Assembly: GCA_902515095.1 (NCBI GenBank)
Contig: CABXTC010000003.1
Location: 1-64,000 of the forward strand
Source: an uncultured Pelagibacteraceae bacterium
GTDB taxonomy: Bacteria > Pseudomonadota > Alphaproteobacteria > Pelagibacterales > Pelagibacteraceae
DNA length: 64,000 nucleotides
Direction of reading: 5' to 3'
Part shown: positions 17,802 to 26,035 of the stretch, piece after piece
Layout: each line of letters opens with the position of its first letter
How positions within the stretch are numbered: position 1 is the stretch's first letter
Program-made: the position numbers and the translations under genes
Notes under the pieces: generated by a model
What the model saw: only the letters and a program-made list of their open reading frames with translations
What the model was told of the DNA's origin: nothing
Database searches by the model: none

Positions 17802-19023
17802 AAAAGAGATAGATCTTAGTTTAGATCGAATTAAAGATCTTTGTAAAAAACTAGGTAATCCACAAGATAAAATCAAAGCTATAAGTTTTGTTGGCACTAA
17901 TGGTAAGAACTCAACAATTCAAGCTAGTTATTCAATTTTAAAAGAGGCGGGAATAAAATGTAACGTTTACACAAGCCCTCATATCCAAAAAATTAATGAA
18001 AGATTTGTTTTTAATAATCAGCAATTAAAAGATGACGATCTAGTCTCACTTTTTGAAGAAGTAGAAAAAATAAATGATGATAAACCGATTACATTCTTTG
18101 AAATTTTGACAGCATGTTTCTTTCACAAAGCAGCTCAATATCCAAATAATGTAAATTTAATCGAGTCAGGTTTGTTTCACAGATTTGATGCAACGAATAT
18201 TTTAAAGAATAATATAGCTAGTGTAATTACATCTATTTCGAAAGATCATCTAGACTGGCTTCCAGAGAAAGAAAGAACAATAGATAAGATTATCTATGAA
18301 AAAACTTCAAAACTTTTAAATTCAAAAATTATTGTTGCTAAACAAAATACTATTTCAACAATGGAAAAAATTAAAAAAACTATTAGTGAAAATCGATCCA
18401 ATAAATATTACTTCGATGAGGACTTTTCTTACTCCTTTGGAGAAAATAATTTTTTTTATTATGAGGATAAATTTGGTGGTCTAAAATTGCCAAAACCAAA
18501 TATTCTAGGTCAATACCAGCTTGAAAATGTCTCAACTGCTATTGCTGTTTTAAGAATTTTAAATCTAGATATTAAAGATATACATATAAAAGACGGTATT
18601 CAAAAAATTAATAATATTGCAAGACTTCAAAAAATTGAGTCTGGAAAATTAAAAAATTTAGTTAAAGATAATTTATTTTTAATTTCTGGAGACCATAATG
18701 AAGATGGTGCAAGAGTGTTAAATGAGTATCTTGAAAGTTTAGATTGTAAAAAACATGTTATTATTGGAATGATGAAAAATAAAGATCATAAAAAATATAT
18801 AAGTCATTTTAAAGATATTTCCTCAATTACGACTGTAGATATAAAAAGTCAACCTAATGCAATAAGTGGAATTGAACTAAAAGAAAAATTTAAAGATATA
18901 CCAAACATAAATCATAAAGAAAGTATTGAGGAAGCTATAAAAGCAATAAATTTAGGTGAAGGTGATCTTTTGCTTATTACTGGATCTTTATATCTCTGTT
19001 CTGAAGTTTTAGATTTAAATTAA
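17758..19023 (+). CDS. folC: Folylpolyglutamate / dihydrofolate synthase
   Basis: Mur-ligase-family enzyme adding glutamate to (dihydro)folate. The order of motifs is right: P-loop VGTNGKNST (46-53), TSPHIQKINERF, ESGLFHRFDATN, SKDHLDWL, ARLQKI, and TGSLYLCSEV. Several differ from the textbook family: GKGST is GKNST, GLGGRLDATN is GLFHRFDATN, DGAHNP is SGDHNED, and WPGRLQ is NIARLQ. At 421 residues the length is normal. The ATG lies 44 bases inside accD; no later start keeps the N-terminus. It ends in a 4-base convergent overlap with trxA. Confidence 0.85.
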   Translation: MKLQKILSRFLKLHKKEIDLSLDRIKDLCKKLGNPQDKIKAISFVGTNGKNSTIQASYSILKEAGIKCNVYTSPHIQKINERFVFNNQQLKDDDLVSLFEEVEKINDDKPITFFEILTACFFHKAAQYPNNVNLIESGLFHRFDATNILKNNIASVITSISKDHLDWLPEKERTIDKIIYEKTSKLLNSKIIVAKQNTISTMEKIKKTISENRSNKYYFDEDFSYSFGENNFFYYEDKFGGLKLPKPNILGQYQLENVSTAIAVLRILNLDIKDIHIKDGIQKINNIARLQKIESGKLKNLVKDNLFLISGDHNEDGARVLNEYLESLDCKKHVIIGMMKNKDHKKYISHFKDISSITTVDIKSQPNAISGIELKEKFKDIPNINHKESIEEAIKAINLGEGDLLLITGSLYLCSEVLDLN

Positions 19024-19337
19024 ATATTTTTTTCTAAAAACTCTTTCATATGACTTTCGGGTACTCCACCAACTTTTCGATCTACTTCAACACCTTTTTT
19101 ATAAATAATTACTGTTGGAACTCCTCTTATACCTGCTGCACTACCCGTATTAATTCCACCATCTTCTATGTCAGCATAATAAAATCCAGCTTTTTCTTTA
19201 TACTCTGTTGCGAGCTTATCCATAATTGGTTTTAATGTTTTGCAAGGTCCGCACCAAGCTGCACTAAACTGAATTACAGAGACGTCTGCACCTTTAATTT
19301 TGTTTTCGAAATCTTCATCTTTAAAATCTATAAGCAT
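19020..19337 (-). CDS. trxA: Thioredoxin
   Basis: Small disulfide reductase, 105 residues. The active site WCGPCK is intact, and the cis-proline loop is GVPTVIIY. The buried Asp26 of E. coli thioredoxin, normally before FWA, is Gln in VIQFSAAWCGPCK, so redox tuning may differ. In many alphaproteobacteria trxA follows folC on the same strand; here it is inverted and ends against folC. It is the last gene of a minus-strand run with three nuclease or repair genes. Confidence 0.92.
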   Translation of the reverse strand: MLIDFKDEDFENKIKGADVSVIQFSAAWCGPCKTLKPIMDKLATEYKEKAGFYYADIEDGGINTGSAAGIRGVPTVIIYKKGVEVDRKVGGVPESHMKEFLEKNI

Positions 19338-19371
19338 ATGTATTTTCTATTAATTTAAAAATTAAAGTCAA

Positions 19372-20808
19372 CTATGCAATTTCATATTTTTTTTCAATTG
19401 ACATAATAAATTCATTTATTTCATCCAGTTTTTTTAATTCCTGATCATCATCTCTTTTATCTGCCTGATCTCTCAAATAATCAATTTCATTGTACGCCAT
19501 ATTCACTGTTTGCCACTTCTCCTTATTCTTGCTTAATATTCTTCTGGCAATTTCACTTTTAATATTTTTATATAAATCAGGTGGTAAAATTTGTGGTGCT
19601 TCTTGATAAATAATTTTTTGACCAAACCAACTACATCTTTTATCTTGAAATTTATCTAACAACCTCAGCTTATCTTCCCAAGAAGAGCTGTGCCAGGTTT
19701 TAAAAAGAGCAGTATCTTTGTTAGGTATAAATTTTTCGTATAAAGTTTCTTCAGGTAACAGATCCTCTTGGGTTTTAGTTTGCTCTTTTTCGTCTGCTGC
19801 CTCTCTATTTATAATTTGTATATTTTTACAAAAATTTTCATTATTTCTGACCATTTGTGATCGTTTTTTTATTGTTTCTAAATCTAAGTCTGAATAAGGT
19901 TTTTGTTTAAGAGCAAATTGTTTATCTAAAATTACTGGAGCTTTATTGGTTTTTAAAACTCTTAAAGCCTTAGGACTATATTTTTTCAATATATCTCTTA
20001 ATTGATTTACTGGTAAGTTTAATAATGGTTCTGGATCTCTTCTTAGGTCCCAAACGTATCCCCACGATGCATAAGATGGGTGAAAACAATGGTTAGGATG
20101 CAGTGTACTAGTAAGATACATCATATTTCTACCCTTCACATTTTCAAAAATAGAATATATACCCTCATTTTTTAAAAACGTTTCTACGCTAGTTTTTGTT
20201 GATGTTTTTAAGAATGTTTCCCAATTTGATTTGTGTTTATCCTTAATAATTCTAAGAACTTTTAATGAGTTTTGAGCATCTACGTAGGCAGTGTGGCTGG
20301 CTGAAGTATCAAAACCTTGCATTCTTGATAAAGATTCTAGTGCAAGGCTTGGGTTCCCTGCTTGAGTTAATTCTGTTTTTAAAGTTTCAGAATTCAAAGT
20401 TTGAGCTGCTCTAGCTATATGTAAACCATCATGTTCGCAGTTGGGTGATGAATGAGTAGCATAAGGGTACCGATTACATTTAAAAAAATTAAAATGGAAC
20501 ATTCTTCGATCAAAATTTAAATTTGACCAGCCCATAAACATTGCTGGAGCACATTTAGAGAAAAAATTTTCAACAGCACCTAAAAAATCATAATGAGAAT
20601 AATTGCCTTTAGTTAGTAGATCAATACTAGTTGAATTAACAAGTAAAGCCTTTGCGCTTGGCACCTCGCCTTCTGGCATTCGTCCTCTGATATTTAACTT
20701 ACCTATTTCCTTTAAATTTTTATCAACTACAACAGCGCCAACTTCTATTATGGATCCCCATATAGTACTATTGGTTGTTTCAGTATCGTATATTACTATT
20801 TTATCCAT
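19372..20808 (-). CDS. sbcB: Exonuclease I-like DEDD 3'-5' exonuclease
   Basis: Predicted single-strand DNA exonuclease of the SbcB/ExoI type, 478 residues. The N-terminal DEDDh domain shows YDTETT (motif I), SNLNFDRRMF (motif II) and HTAYVDAQNSLKV (motif III). The C-terminal half has the ExoI-like SH3/helical part (WGYVWDLRRDPEPLLNLP, YSPKALRVLKTNKAPVI). ExoI is mainly a gammaproteobacterial enzyme, so its presence here is notable. It lies 9 bases after the MGME1-like gene on the same strand, suggesting a shared DNA-processing unit. Named by similarity only. Confidence 0.8.
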   Translation of the reverse strand: MDKIVIYDTETTNSTIWGSIIEVGAVVVDKNLKEIGKLNIRGRMPEGEVPSAKALLVNSTSIDLLTKGNYSHYDFLGAVENFFSKCAPAMFMGWSNLNFDRRMFHFNFFKCNRYPYATHSSPNCEHDGLHIARAAQTLNSETLKTELTQAGNPSLALESLSRMQGFDTSASHTAYVDAQNSLKVLRIIKDKHKSNWETFLKTSTKTSVETFLKNEGIYSIFENVKGRNMMYLTSTLHPNHCFHPSYASWGYVWDLRRDPEPLLNLPVNQLRDILKKYSPKALRVLKTNKAPVILDKQFALKQKPYSDLDLETIKKRSQMVRNNENFCKNIQIINREAADEKEQTKTQEDLLPEETLYEKFIPNKDTALFKTWHSSSWEDKLRLLDKFQDKRCSWFGQKIIYQEAPQILPPDLYKNIKSEIARRILSKNKEKWQTVNMAYNEIDYLRDQADKRDDDQELKKLDEINEFIMSIEKKYEIA

Positions 20809-20817
20809 TCTTAAAAA

Positions 20818-21504
20818 TTAAATTGTATTTGTAAGCTCATTAAACTTTTTTAATCTTCCTAAAAATAAATTTTGATATGTTATCAATTCTGATCCTTGAA
20901 TCTTAAACTCTTGAAACAAATTATCTACTGTACAAACAAGGATTACACATGCATTGATGTTTGAATTATAAACAACATTATGTGCTAAAGAGTAAGCAGC
21001 AGTTTGTAAAAACCAAGAATCTATATATTCAGCTTTTTTTGGTTTGTTGGATTGCTTAAAATCAATTATTGTTTCTTTTCCCTCATATACACCAACACAA
21101 TCTGCTGTACCCGCATATCTCTCGGGATAATACATTGTGCACTCCACACCATAGATTTCCTCTAATCTGTTTTCTAACCCCTTATTAATAATTTCTTTTG
21201 CCATTTTTTTATATTGTTCATTATCTTCAAAGAAACTTAAATTTTCTCTTCCTAAAAGAAAAGATTCTAAATAGCTGTGCATCTGGGAACCTCTGCTGCT
21301 TGCTGCTTTTGTAATAGCTTCGGCTTCTTTATGACCAGTTCTCTCTCTCCAATTAGCCAAAGCTGCTTTATCTTCTTCAGACTTTGTTGCATCAAGTATT
21401 GACGTTACACTTGGTAATTTTGCTTTACCTAATACATATCTTCTTATTCCATCTTCTGTTGCCCTTGAACTTTTAGGATAGTCGTATTTTTTGTTCCAAC
21501 GCAT
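20818..21504 (-). CDS. PD-(D/E)XK nuclease, MGME1/phage-exonuclease-like
   Basis: Predicted DNA exonuclease of 228 residues. The core is GTADCVGVYEGKETIIDFKQ, with Asp of GTADC and the D-x-K of IIDFKQSNK as metal-binding positions. A downstream QTAAYSLAHN helix is typical of the RecB-like fold. The pattern recalls mitochondrial MGME1 and phage recombination exonucleases. I start it at the ATG at 21504 (MRWNKKYDYPKS). The longer frame to 21609 would overlap rmuC by 68 bases and has no conserved look. It sits between rmuC and the ExoI-like gene. Confidence 0.75.
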   Translation of the reverse strand: MRWNKKYDYPKSSRATEDGIRRYVLGKAKLPSVTSILDATKSEEDKAALANWRERTGHKEAEAITKAASSRGSQMHSYLESFLLGRENLSFFEDNEQYKKMAKEIINKGLENRLEEIYGVECTMYYPERYAGTADCVGVYEGKETIIDFKQSNKPKKAEYIDSWFLQTAAYSLAHNVVYNSNINACVILVCTVDNLFQEFKIQGSELITYQNLFLGRLKKFNELTNTI

Positions 21505-21541
21505 GTGGTTTCTTATAATAGGTATTATCTTAAAAAAGAAA

Positions 21542-22633
21542 TTATTTTTTAAGCTGTTTATTTCTTTCAACAAAACTCTCAACGTTCTCTGTAAGTACAG
21601 CTTTTTCAACTTGTTCGGGATCTTTAATGTTTTCTAAAGTTCTAGTAATTGATCTAGCATCCTTACCAAAACTATCAACAACCGTCATGGCTTCTTCAAG
21701 TTTTTTTCTTAATTTATAAATATTATCAAAATGACTAGAAAATCTTGTACTAATAGTTTTTAGATGATCATAAATCTCTGTCGCGTGTTTAGAAATTTTC
21801 AGAGACTGAAAGCCCATGTGCAAAGATTGTAAATAAGCTGAAAGGGTATTTGGCCCACAAATTACTATTTTATATTTTTTCATTAATTCTTGAATTAATA
21901 ACTCTTTAGTGCTTGGATCTTGATACTCAGTTAATTCTTTATAAAGACTTTCTGTGGGTGCATACACAATTGCAAAATTTGAAGTTTTAGGTGGAACAAT
22001 ATATTTTTCCATCACACTTTTTGCTTTAGTCTTAAATGCACTTGCTAATTTTGTTCTAGCATCTGCAACTGCTTTCTTATCATCTGCCTCATGCGCATCT
22101 GTAATTGCCTTAAATTTCTCTACTGGAAAATGAGAGTCTACTGGAACCAAAACATCCCCTTGAAGCTTGATTGCAAATTCTACATTCTCGCTAGTATCCT
22201 CTTTCATTTTAACATTTGTCATATATTGAGATGCAGGTAATAAATCTTTAATTAAAGCATCCAAAGAATATTCAGCTAAAGTTCCATACTTTTTAACTCC
22301 CGCTAAAATTTTAGTAATCCCCTCCTGGCTTTGATTTAATAATTTTACTTGTTCGTTAAAATTACCAACCTTCTCATCTACTTTGGTTAGAGCCTCAGTC
22401 ATATCTTTTGTAACCCCAGTTGATAGGGAATTAAATGAAGTAGACATTGAACTTAGAGATGTATTAATTGTAGAATTTAAGCTATCTTTTAATCTTACAA
22501 TTTCAGCATTCAAATTTGCTATTTCATTTGTCTCTTCAGCTCTTTCCCCTTTTTTGGACTTTATGACCAAATACAAAATTGCAAGAGTCGCTCCAAACAA
22601 TAAAATCAAAATTATAAATAAAATTGTGTCCAT
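21542..22633 (-). CDS. rmuC: DNA recombination protein RmuC
   Basis: Membrane-anchored protein of the RmuC family, which limits inversion at short repeats in E. coli. The first 24 residues form a membrane anchor (ILFIILILLFGATLAILYLVI), followed by a coiled coil to about residue 110. The conserved nuclease-like domain then starts (VLVPVDSHFPVEKF, NFAIVYAPTESLY, VICGPNTLSAYLQSL). At 363 residues it is typical. It is first of four minus-strand genes: rmuC, MGME1-like, ExoI-like, trxA. Confidence 0.9.
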   Translation of the reverse strand: MDTILFIILILLFGATLAILYLVIKSKKGERAEETNEIANLNAEIVRLKDSLNSTINTSLSSMSTSFNSLSTGVTKDMTEALTKVDEKVGNFNEQVKLLNQSQEGITKILAGVKKYGTLAEYSLDALIKDLLPASQYMTNVKMKEDTSENVEFAIKLQGDVLVPVDSHFPVEKFKAITDAHEADDKKAVADARTKLASAFKTKAKSVMEKYIVPPKTSNFAIVYAPTESLYKELTEYQDPSTKELLIQELMKKYKIVICGPNTLSAYLQSLHMGFQSLKISKHATEIYDHLKTISTRFSSHFDNIYKLRKKLEEAMTVVDSFGKDARSITRTLENIKDPEQVEKAVLTENVESFVERNKQLKK

Positions 22634-22654
22634 GATTCGTAACTTATATTATAA

Positions 22655-22795
22655 ATGATTTTTATGGAATTATATCTTATTTTGAAAATTATTTTTGGAA
22701 TTGGTTTTCTAATCACCATTTATGCAATTATCCTAAATTTAGATATAATCAAAATTATTCTTGTATATTTTAAAGATAAATTACTTGGAAAGTAG
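22655..22795 (+). CDS. Small single-pass membrane protein (46 residues)
   Basis: A short open frame fills the gap between rmuC and hisG. It starts MIFMELYLILKIIF; an alternative ATG lies 9 bases on. It contains one long hydrophobic stretch, roughly residues 7-38, then ends in a basic tail (FKDKLLGK). It is transcribed away from rmuC and overlaps the hisG stop by 15 bases convergently. I recognise no family. Size, composition and exact fit to the gap suggest a real gene, but AT-rich DNA gives hydrophobic frames by chance. Confidence 0.45.
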   Translation: MIFMELYLILKIIFGIGFLITIYAIILNLDIIKIILVYFKDKLLGK

Positions 22796-23467
22796 TTTCA
22801 CTAAATTTTTTAAACCTTTTTTTTTGATATTTTTTTTTGAGGTAAAAATACAAGCTTGAGATTTTAAGATTTCTCCATCTTTCAAAATACGTAGATTATT
22901 TGCCCTAAGAGTTTCACCTGTAGATGTTATATCAGTAATTAATTCAGCTGAACCAGTAAAAGGATATGCCTCAGTTGCTCCTAAACTATCAACCAATTTA
23001 AATTGTGTAACACCTTTGGAAAATAAAAAGTTTCTAGTTAAATTTGGATACTTGGTTGCAACTCTTAATCTTTTTTTCTTTTTATCTCTAAATTCAAATG
23101 CAATTTCCTCTAGATCAGCTATCGTTTGAACATCAATCCAAGGATCTGGTATAGCTACAACTAAATTAGCGCTTCCAAAATTAAGTTTTTTGACAACATT
23201 TATTTTGTTTTGAATATTAATTTCACTTTCTTTTAATAAATCAAAACCAGAGAAACCAATATCCAAAGAGCCATCTCCTATTCTCTCAATAATTTCTCTC
23301 GCGTGCAAATACAAAATTTTTATATTTGATTTGTTTTTTATTGATCCTATTAAATCTCTTTCCCCTCGTTCAGAAATAAGCTTTAATTTTTTTTTAGTAA
23401 AAATTTTTAAAACATCTTTTCTTAACCGTCCCTTACTTGGTATTCCTATATTTATTAAATTTTTCAT
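22781..23467 (-). CDS. hisG: ATP phosphoribosyltransferase, short form
   Basis: First step of histidine synthesis. At 228 residues it is the short HisG, which lacks the C-terminal regulatory domain and needs HisZ. Motifs: NIGIPSKGRLRKD, GDGSLDIGFSGFDLL, and the PRPP-binding TGSAELITDITSTGETL. It overlaps hisZ by 4 bases, consistent with a HisZ-HisG complex made from one message. It is the last gene of the hisS-hisZ-hisG unit. Confidence 0.95.
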   Translation of the reverse strand: MKNLINIGIPSKGRLRKDVLKIFTKKKLKLISERGERDLIGSIKNKSNIKILYLHAREIIERIGDGSLDIGFSGFDLLKESEINIQNKINVVKKLNFGSANLVVAIPDPWIDVQTIADLEEIAFEFRDKKKKRLRVATKYPNLTRNFLFSKGVTQFKLVDSLGATEAYPFTGSAELITDITSTGETLRANNLRILKDGEILKSQACIFTSKKNIKKKGLKNLVKLLSK

Positions 23468-24522
23468 GATAAATAATTTAAATTAAGAGCGGCTCCGACT
23501 GCTGGTATTTGTTTTTTTGAACCAAGATCGGAGATTAATTTATCAAAACGACCTCCATTACAACAGTTTATAATTTTTGAATTTGATTGGATGTCTATCT
23601 TAAAAACCATCCCAGTATAATATTCAAGTTGTCTACCAAAGGCAGTTGAGAAAACTAAGTTCAATTTTGATATCTTGTTTTTAGATATTGGAAAATATTT
23701 TTGATCAACAACAAGATTAATTCTATTTTTCTTAAAAAATTTGTTTAACTCATTTGCAGCTTTGTTAATTGGGCATTTAATTTTTAAAAATTCTCTAATA
23801 ATTTTTGAAATATTTTTTCCCTTACTTGCTCTCCTTGGGTCCTGAATTTTTTTATCAAATCTCTCTAAAATTTCTTTTATTGTTCTGCTTGCCACAATAG
23901 ATGATTGATTTACTTTTAACATTTTTAAATAACGTTTTTTATCAACCTCAACAATTGTTGGGTCTACGTCAGAATTTGTTTCTAATCTTTTCAATAAATC
24001 ATTAAAATAATCTTCTCTCCAAAAATGTCTTAAAAGTCTTAATTTCCATCTTCTAGGTATATCCAATTTTGAAATAAGAAGATTAAAAATCTCTACATTA
24101 CCGATTGTGAGGGTGCCTTTTGAATATTTTAAATCTTTTATTGATTTAAGTGACGTATTTATTATTTCTTTATCATCATTTTTTTCATCATTTGATCCTA
24201 TGATCTCAAAACCAATTTGATCTCGAATTATAGAGTCTTTTTTATTTTGAGATTTTCTATAAGCCTGTCCACTATAAAATATTTTTTCTTTTCCCTTTAG
24301 ATTATTTTCTAAATACCTAAGACAAGAAGCGATTGTGAGATCAGGTCTCAAACATAATTCATTACCTGTCTGATCTGTAAATGAAAAAATAAATTTTCTA
24401 AAACTCTCACCAGATCTTTGAACTATATGATTTGTCTCAATGACTGAGGGTAATTCAATGTATTTAAATCCTTTAGACTGAACTGATTTAAGGATTTTTT
24501 CAGATAAATTTTTTGATTTCAT
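23464..24522 (-). CDS. hisZ: ATP phosphoribosyltransferase regulatory subunit
   Basis: HisRS paralogue without synthetase activity that activates and feedback-regulates short HisG. It keeps the class II fold with motif-2-like SGQAYRKSQNKKDSIIRDQIGFEIIG and the C-terminal GGRFDKLISDLGS, but lacks a C-terminal anticodon-binding domain. At 352 residues it is typical of alphaproteobacteria. It overlaps hisS by 23 bases and hisG by 4, so all three are translationally coupled. Confidence 0.92.
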   Translation of the reverse strand: MKSKNLSEKILKSVQSKGFKYIELPSVIETNHIVQRSGESFRKFIFSFTDQTGNELCLRPDLTIASCLRYLENNLKGKEKIFYSGQAYRKSQNKKDSIIRDQIGFEIIGSNDEKNDDKEIINTSLKSIKDLKYSKGTLTIGNVEIFNLLISKLDIPRRWKLRLLRHFWREDYFNDLLKRLETNSDVDPTIVEVDKKRYLKMLKVNQSSIVASRTIKEILERFDKKIQDPRRASKGKNISKIIREFLKIKCPINKAANELNKFFKKNRINLVVDQKYFPISKNKISKLNLVFSTAFGRQLEYYTGMVFKIDIQSNSKIINCCNGGRFDKLISDLGSKKQIPAVGAALNLNYLS

Positions 24523-25897
24523 TGATTAAGTTTTCTTTTGGGAATGTTTTTTGATTATTCTCTCCTTTGACCCCAAGTAGATTTTTTAACGTGATTTTGT
24601 TTTCTTTAAATTCATTATCACCACAAATAATTGCAACTGGACATTCTCTTTTATTCGCATAAGTAAGTTGTTTACCAAGATTTTTTTTACTATCCAAAAA
24701 TATTTCAGAATTAATATTACTTTTTCTTAATTCATTCAAAATTTCATAATAATTTTTTAAATATTTTTCATCCATCACACAAACTATAACTGGATTTTGT
24801 AAATCAATTTCTACTTGATCTAATTGCGTCATTGCGAATAGCAGTCTATCAACACCAATACTTACACCTGTTCCTGGAATATCTACACCTTTAAATCTCG
24901 AAATTAATTTATTATACTGTCCACCAGAGCAGATGCTACCAATATCAACTTCTTTACCTTTATTATTTTTTGCTTTAAAATTTAGATTGGTTTCAACACA
25001 GAACCCATCATAATAATCAAGGCCTCTGACTATTGTAAAATTAGTTTTTACTTGATCGAAATAATTTCCAAAATTTAAAACATTGAATAGTTCTTCTAAT
25101 TCTTTAACTCCTTCTTGAGTAAGAGGATTTTTAAAATTTTCTTTAAGTTCTTTTAGATCCTTAACTTTTAAAAAATTTAAAATTTTAAATGTTTGATCAT
25201 CGCTTAAATTAGCTCCTTTTGTTATAGCTCCGCTATTATCTTTTCTCTCTTTTTTTAATAATTCCTCTACACCTTTTAATCCAAAACCAGGTTTATCAAG
25301 TTTATCAATAGCTCTCATTACCTTGGTTTGTTTATTTTCTGGGATTTTAAGATCTTCAATTAAGCCCTGAACAATTTTTCTGTTACTAACATTGATAGTA
25401 AATTGATTTTTTTTTAAACCACAATCTACTAAAGTATTTGAAATAAAATTACATAGCTCCGCATTGGCTTGCGCAGGATTAACATTTCCAACTATATCGC
25501 AATCTGCTTGAGTAAATTCCCTGTATCTGGCGTTTCCAGATTTTTCATTTCTGAAAACATTTTGAATTGCATATCTTTTATATATTGATGGAAGCTCTTG
25601 ATTATTTTGCGCAACAAATCTAGCTAGAGGACTAGATAAATCATATCTTAAAGTGATATTATTTTCACCATCATTAAAAGAGAAAACATCGGACATAGGA
25701 TTACTATTATCCTCCGCAAGAAAGGATCCTATATTTTCACTTATTTCAAATGATGGAGTCTCCAATGGATCAAATCCATATTTAATAAAATTTTTCTCAA
25801 TGACTTTTAGTAGTCTTTTTTTGAGAAGTAATTTTTTATTCCATCTATCTTCAAAACCTGAGGGTAATCCAGGAATTAATTTATTTTCTTTATTCAT
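24500..25897 (-). CDS. hisS: Histidyl-tRNA synthetase
   Basis: Charges tRNA-His. Class II motifs: RYDLSSPLARFVA, motif 2 FRNEKSGNARYREFTQADCDIVG (core RNEKSG and REFTQ), RGLDYYDGFCVE, and motif 3 GVSIGVDRLLFAM. A C-terminal anticodon-binding domain follows (VIVCVMDE onward). The ATG at 25897 (MNKENKLIPGLPSGFEDR) gives 465 residues. The frame upstream runs through the tRNA-like element and is rejected. The start is 4 nt after the CCA of that element, and the only purine-rich candidate ribosome site (AAGG) lies inside its acceptor strand. Confidence 0.93.
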   Translation of the reverse strand: MNKENKLIPGLPSGFEDRWNKKLLLKKRLLKVIEKNFIKYGFDPLETPSFEISENIGSFLAEDNSNPMSDVFSFNDGENNITLRYDLSSPLARFVAQNNQELPSIYKRYAIQNVFRNEKSGNARYREFTQADCDIVGNVNPAQANAELCNFISNTLVDCGLKKNQFTINVSNRKIVQGLIEDLKIPENKQTKVMRAIDKLDKPGFGLKGVEELLKKERKDNSGAITKGANLSDDQTFKILNFLKVKDLKELKENFKNPLTQEGVKELEELFNVLNFGNYFDQVKTNFTIVRGLDYYDGFCVETNLNFKAKNNKGKEVDIGSICSGGQYNKLISRFKGVDIPGTGVSIGVDRLLFAMTQLDQVEIDLQNPVIVCVMDEKYLKNYYEILNELRKSNINSEIFLDSKKNLGKQLTYANKRECPVAIICGDNEFKENKITLKNLLGVKGENNQKTFPKENLINEIKKFI

Positions 25898-25901
25898 TTT
25901 T

Positions 25902-25975
25902 TGGTACCTTGAGTAGGTTACGCTCCTACGACTTCGGATCCACAAACCGACGTGATGCTATTTCACCATCAAGGC
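25902..25975 (-). tRNA. tRNA-His(GUG) or tRNA-His-like element heading the hisS message
   Basis: The minus strand folds into a full cloverleaf. The 7-bp acceptor is GCCTTGA with TCAAGGT, followed by discriminator A and encoded CCA. There is a 4-bp D stem (GTGA/TCAC), an anticodon loop TTGTGGA with anticodon GUG (His), and a perfect 5-bp T stem (GTAGG/CCTAC). No G-1 is encoded (U precedes), and the discriminator is A73, as reported for many alphaproteobacterial tRNA-His. Unusual features: the D loop AATAGCA lacks the G18-G19 pair and the T loop is AGCGTAA rather than TTCRANN. It could be a derived tRNA or a regulatory mimic. Confidence 0.65.
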
Positions 25976-26035
25976 ATATCCTTTTTGTTTTTATATTATT
26001 TTTGGTTTATTTAAAATTATATTATAAAAGATTTA

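Noticed and set aside
21505-21609. N-terminal extension of the MGME1-like nuclease
   Set aside because: It would overlap rmuC by 68 bases and adds a low-complexity segment unlike the family start.
25898-25945. Longer hisS reading frame starting inside the tRNA-like element
   Set aside because: The frame crosses the cloverleaf; the added residues are RNA-derived, and the ATG at 25897 gives the normal N-terminus.
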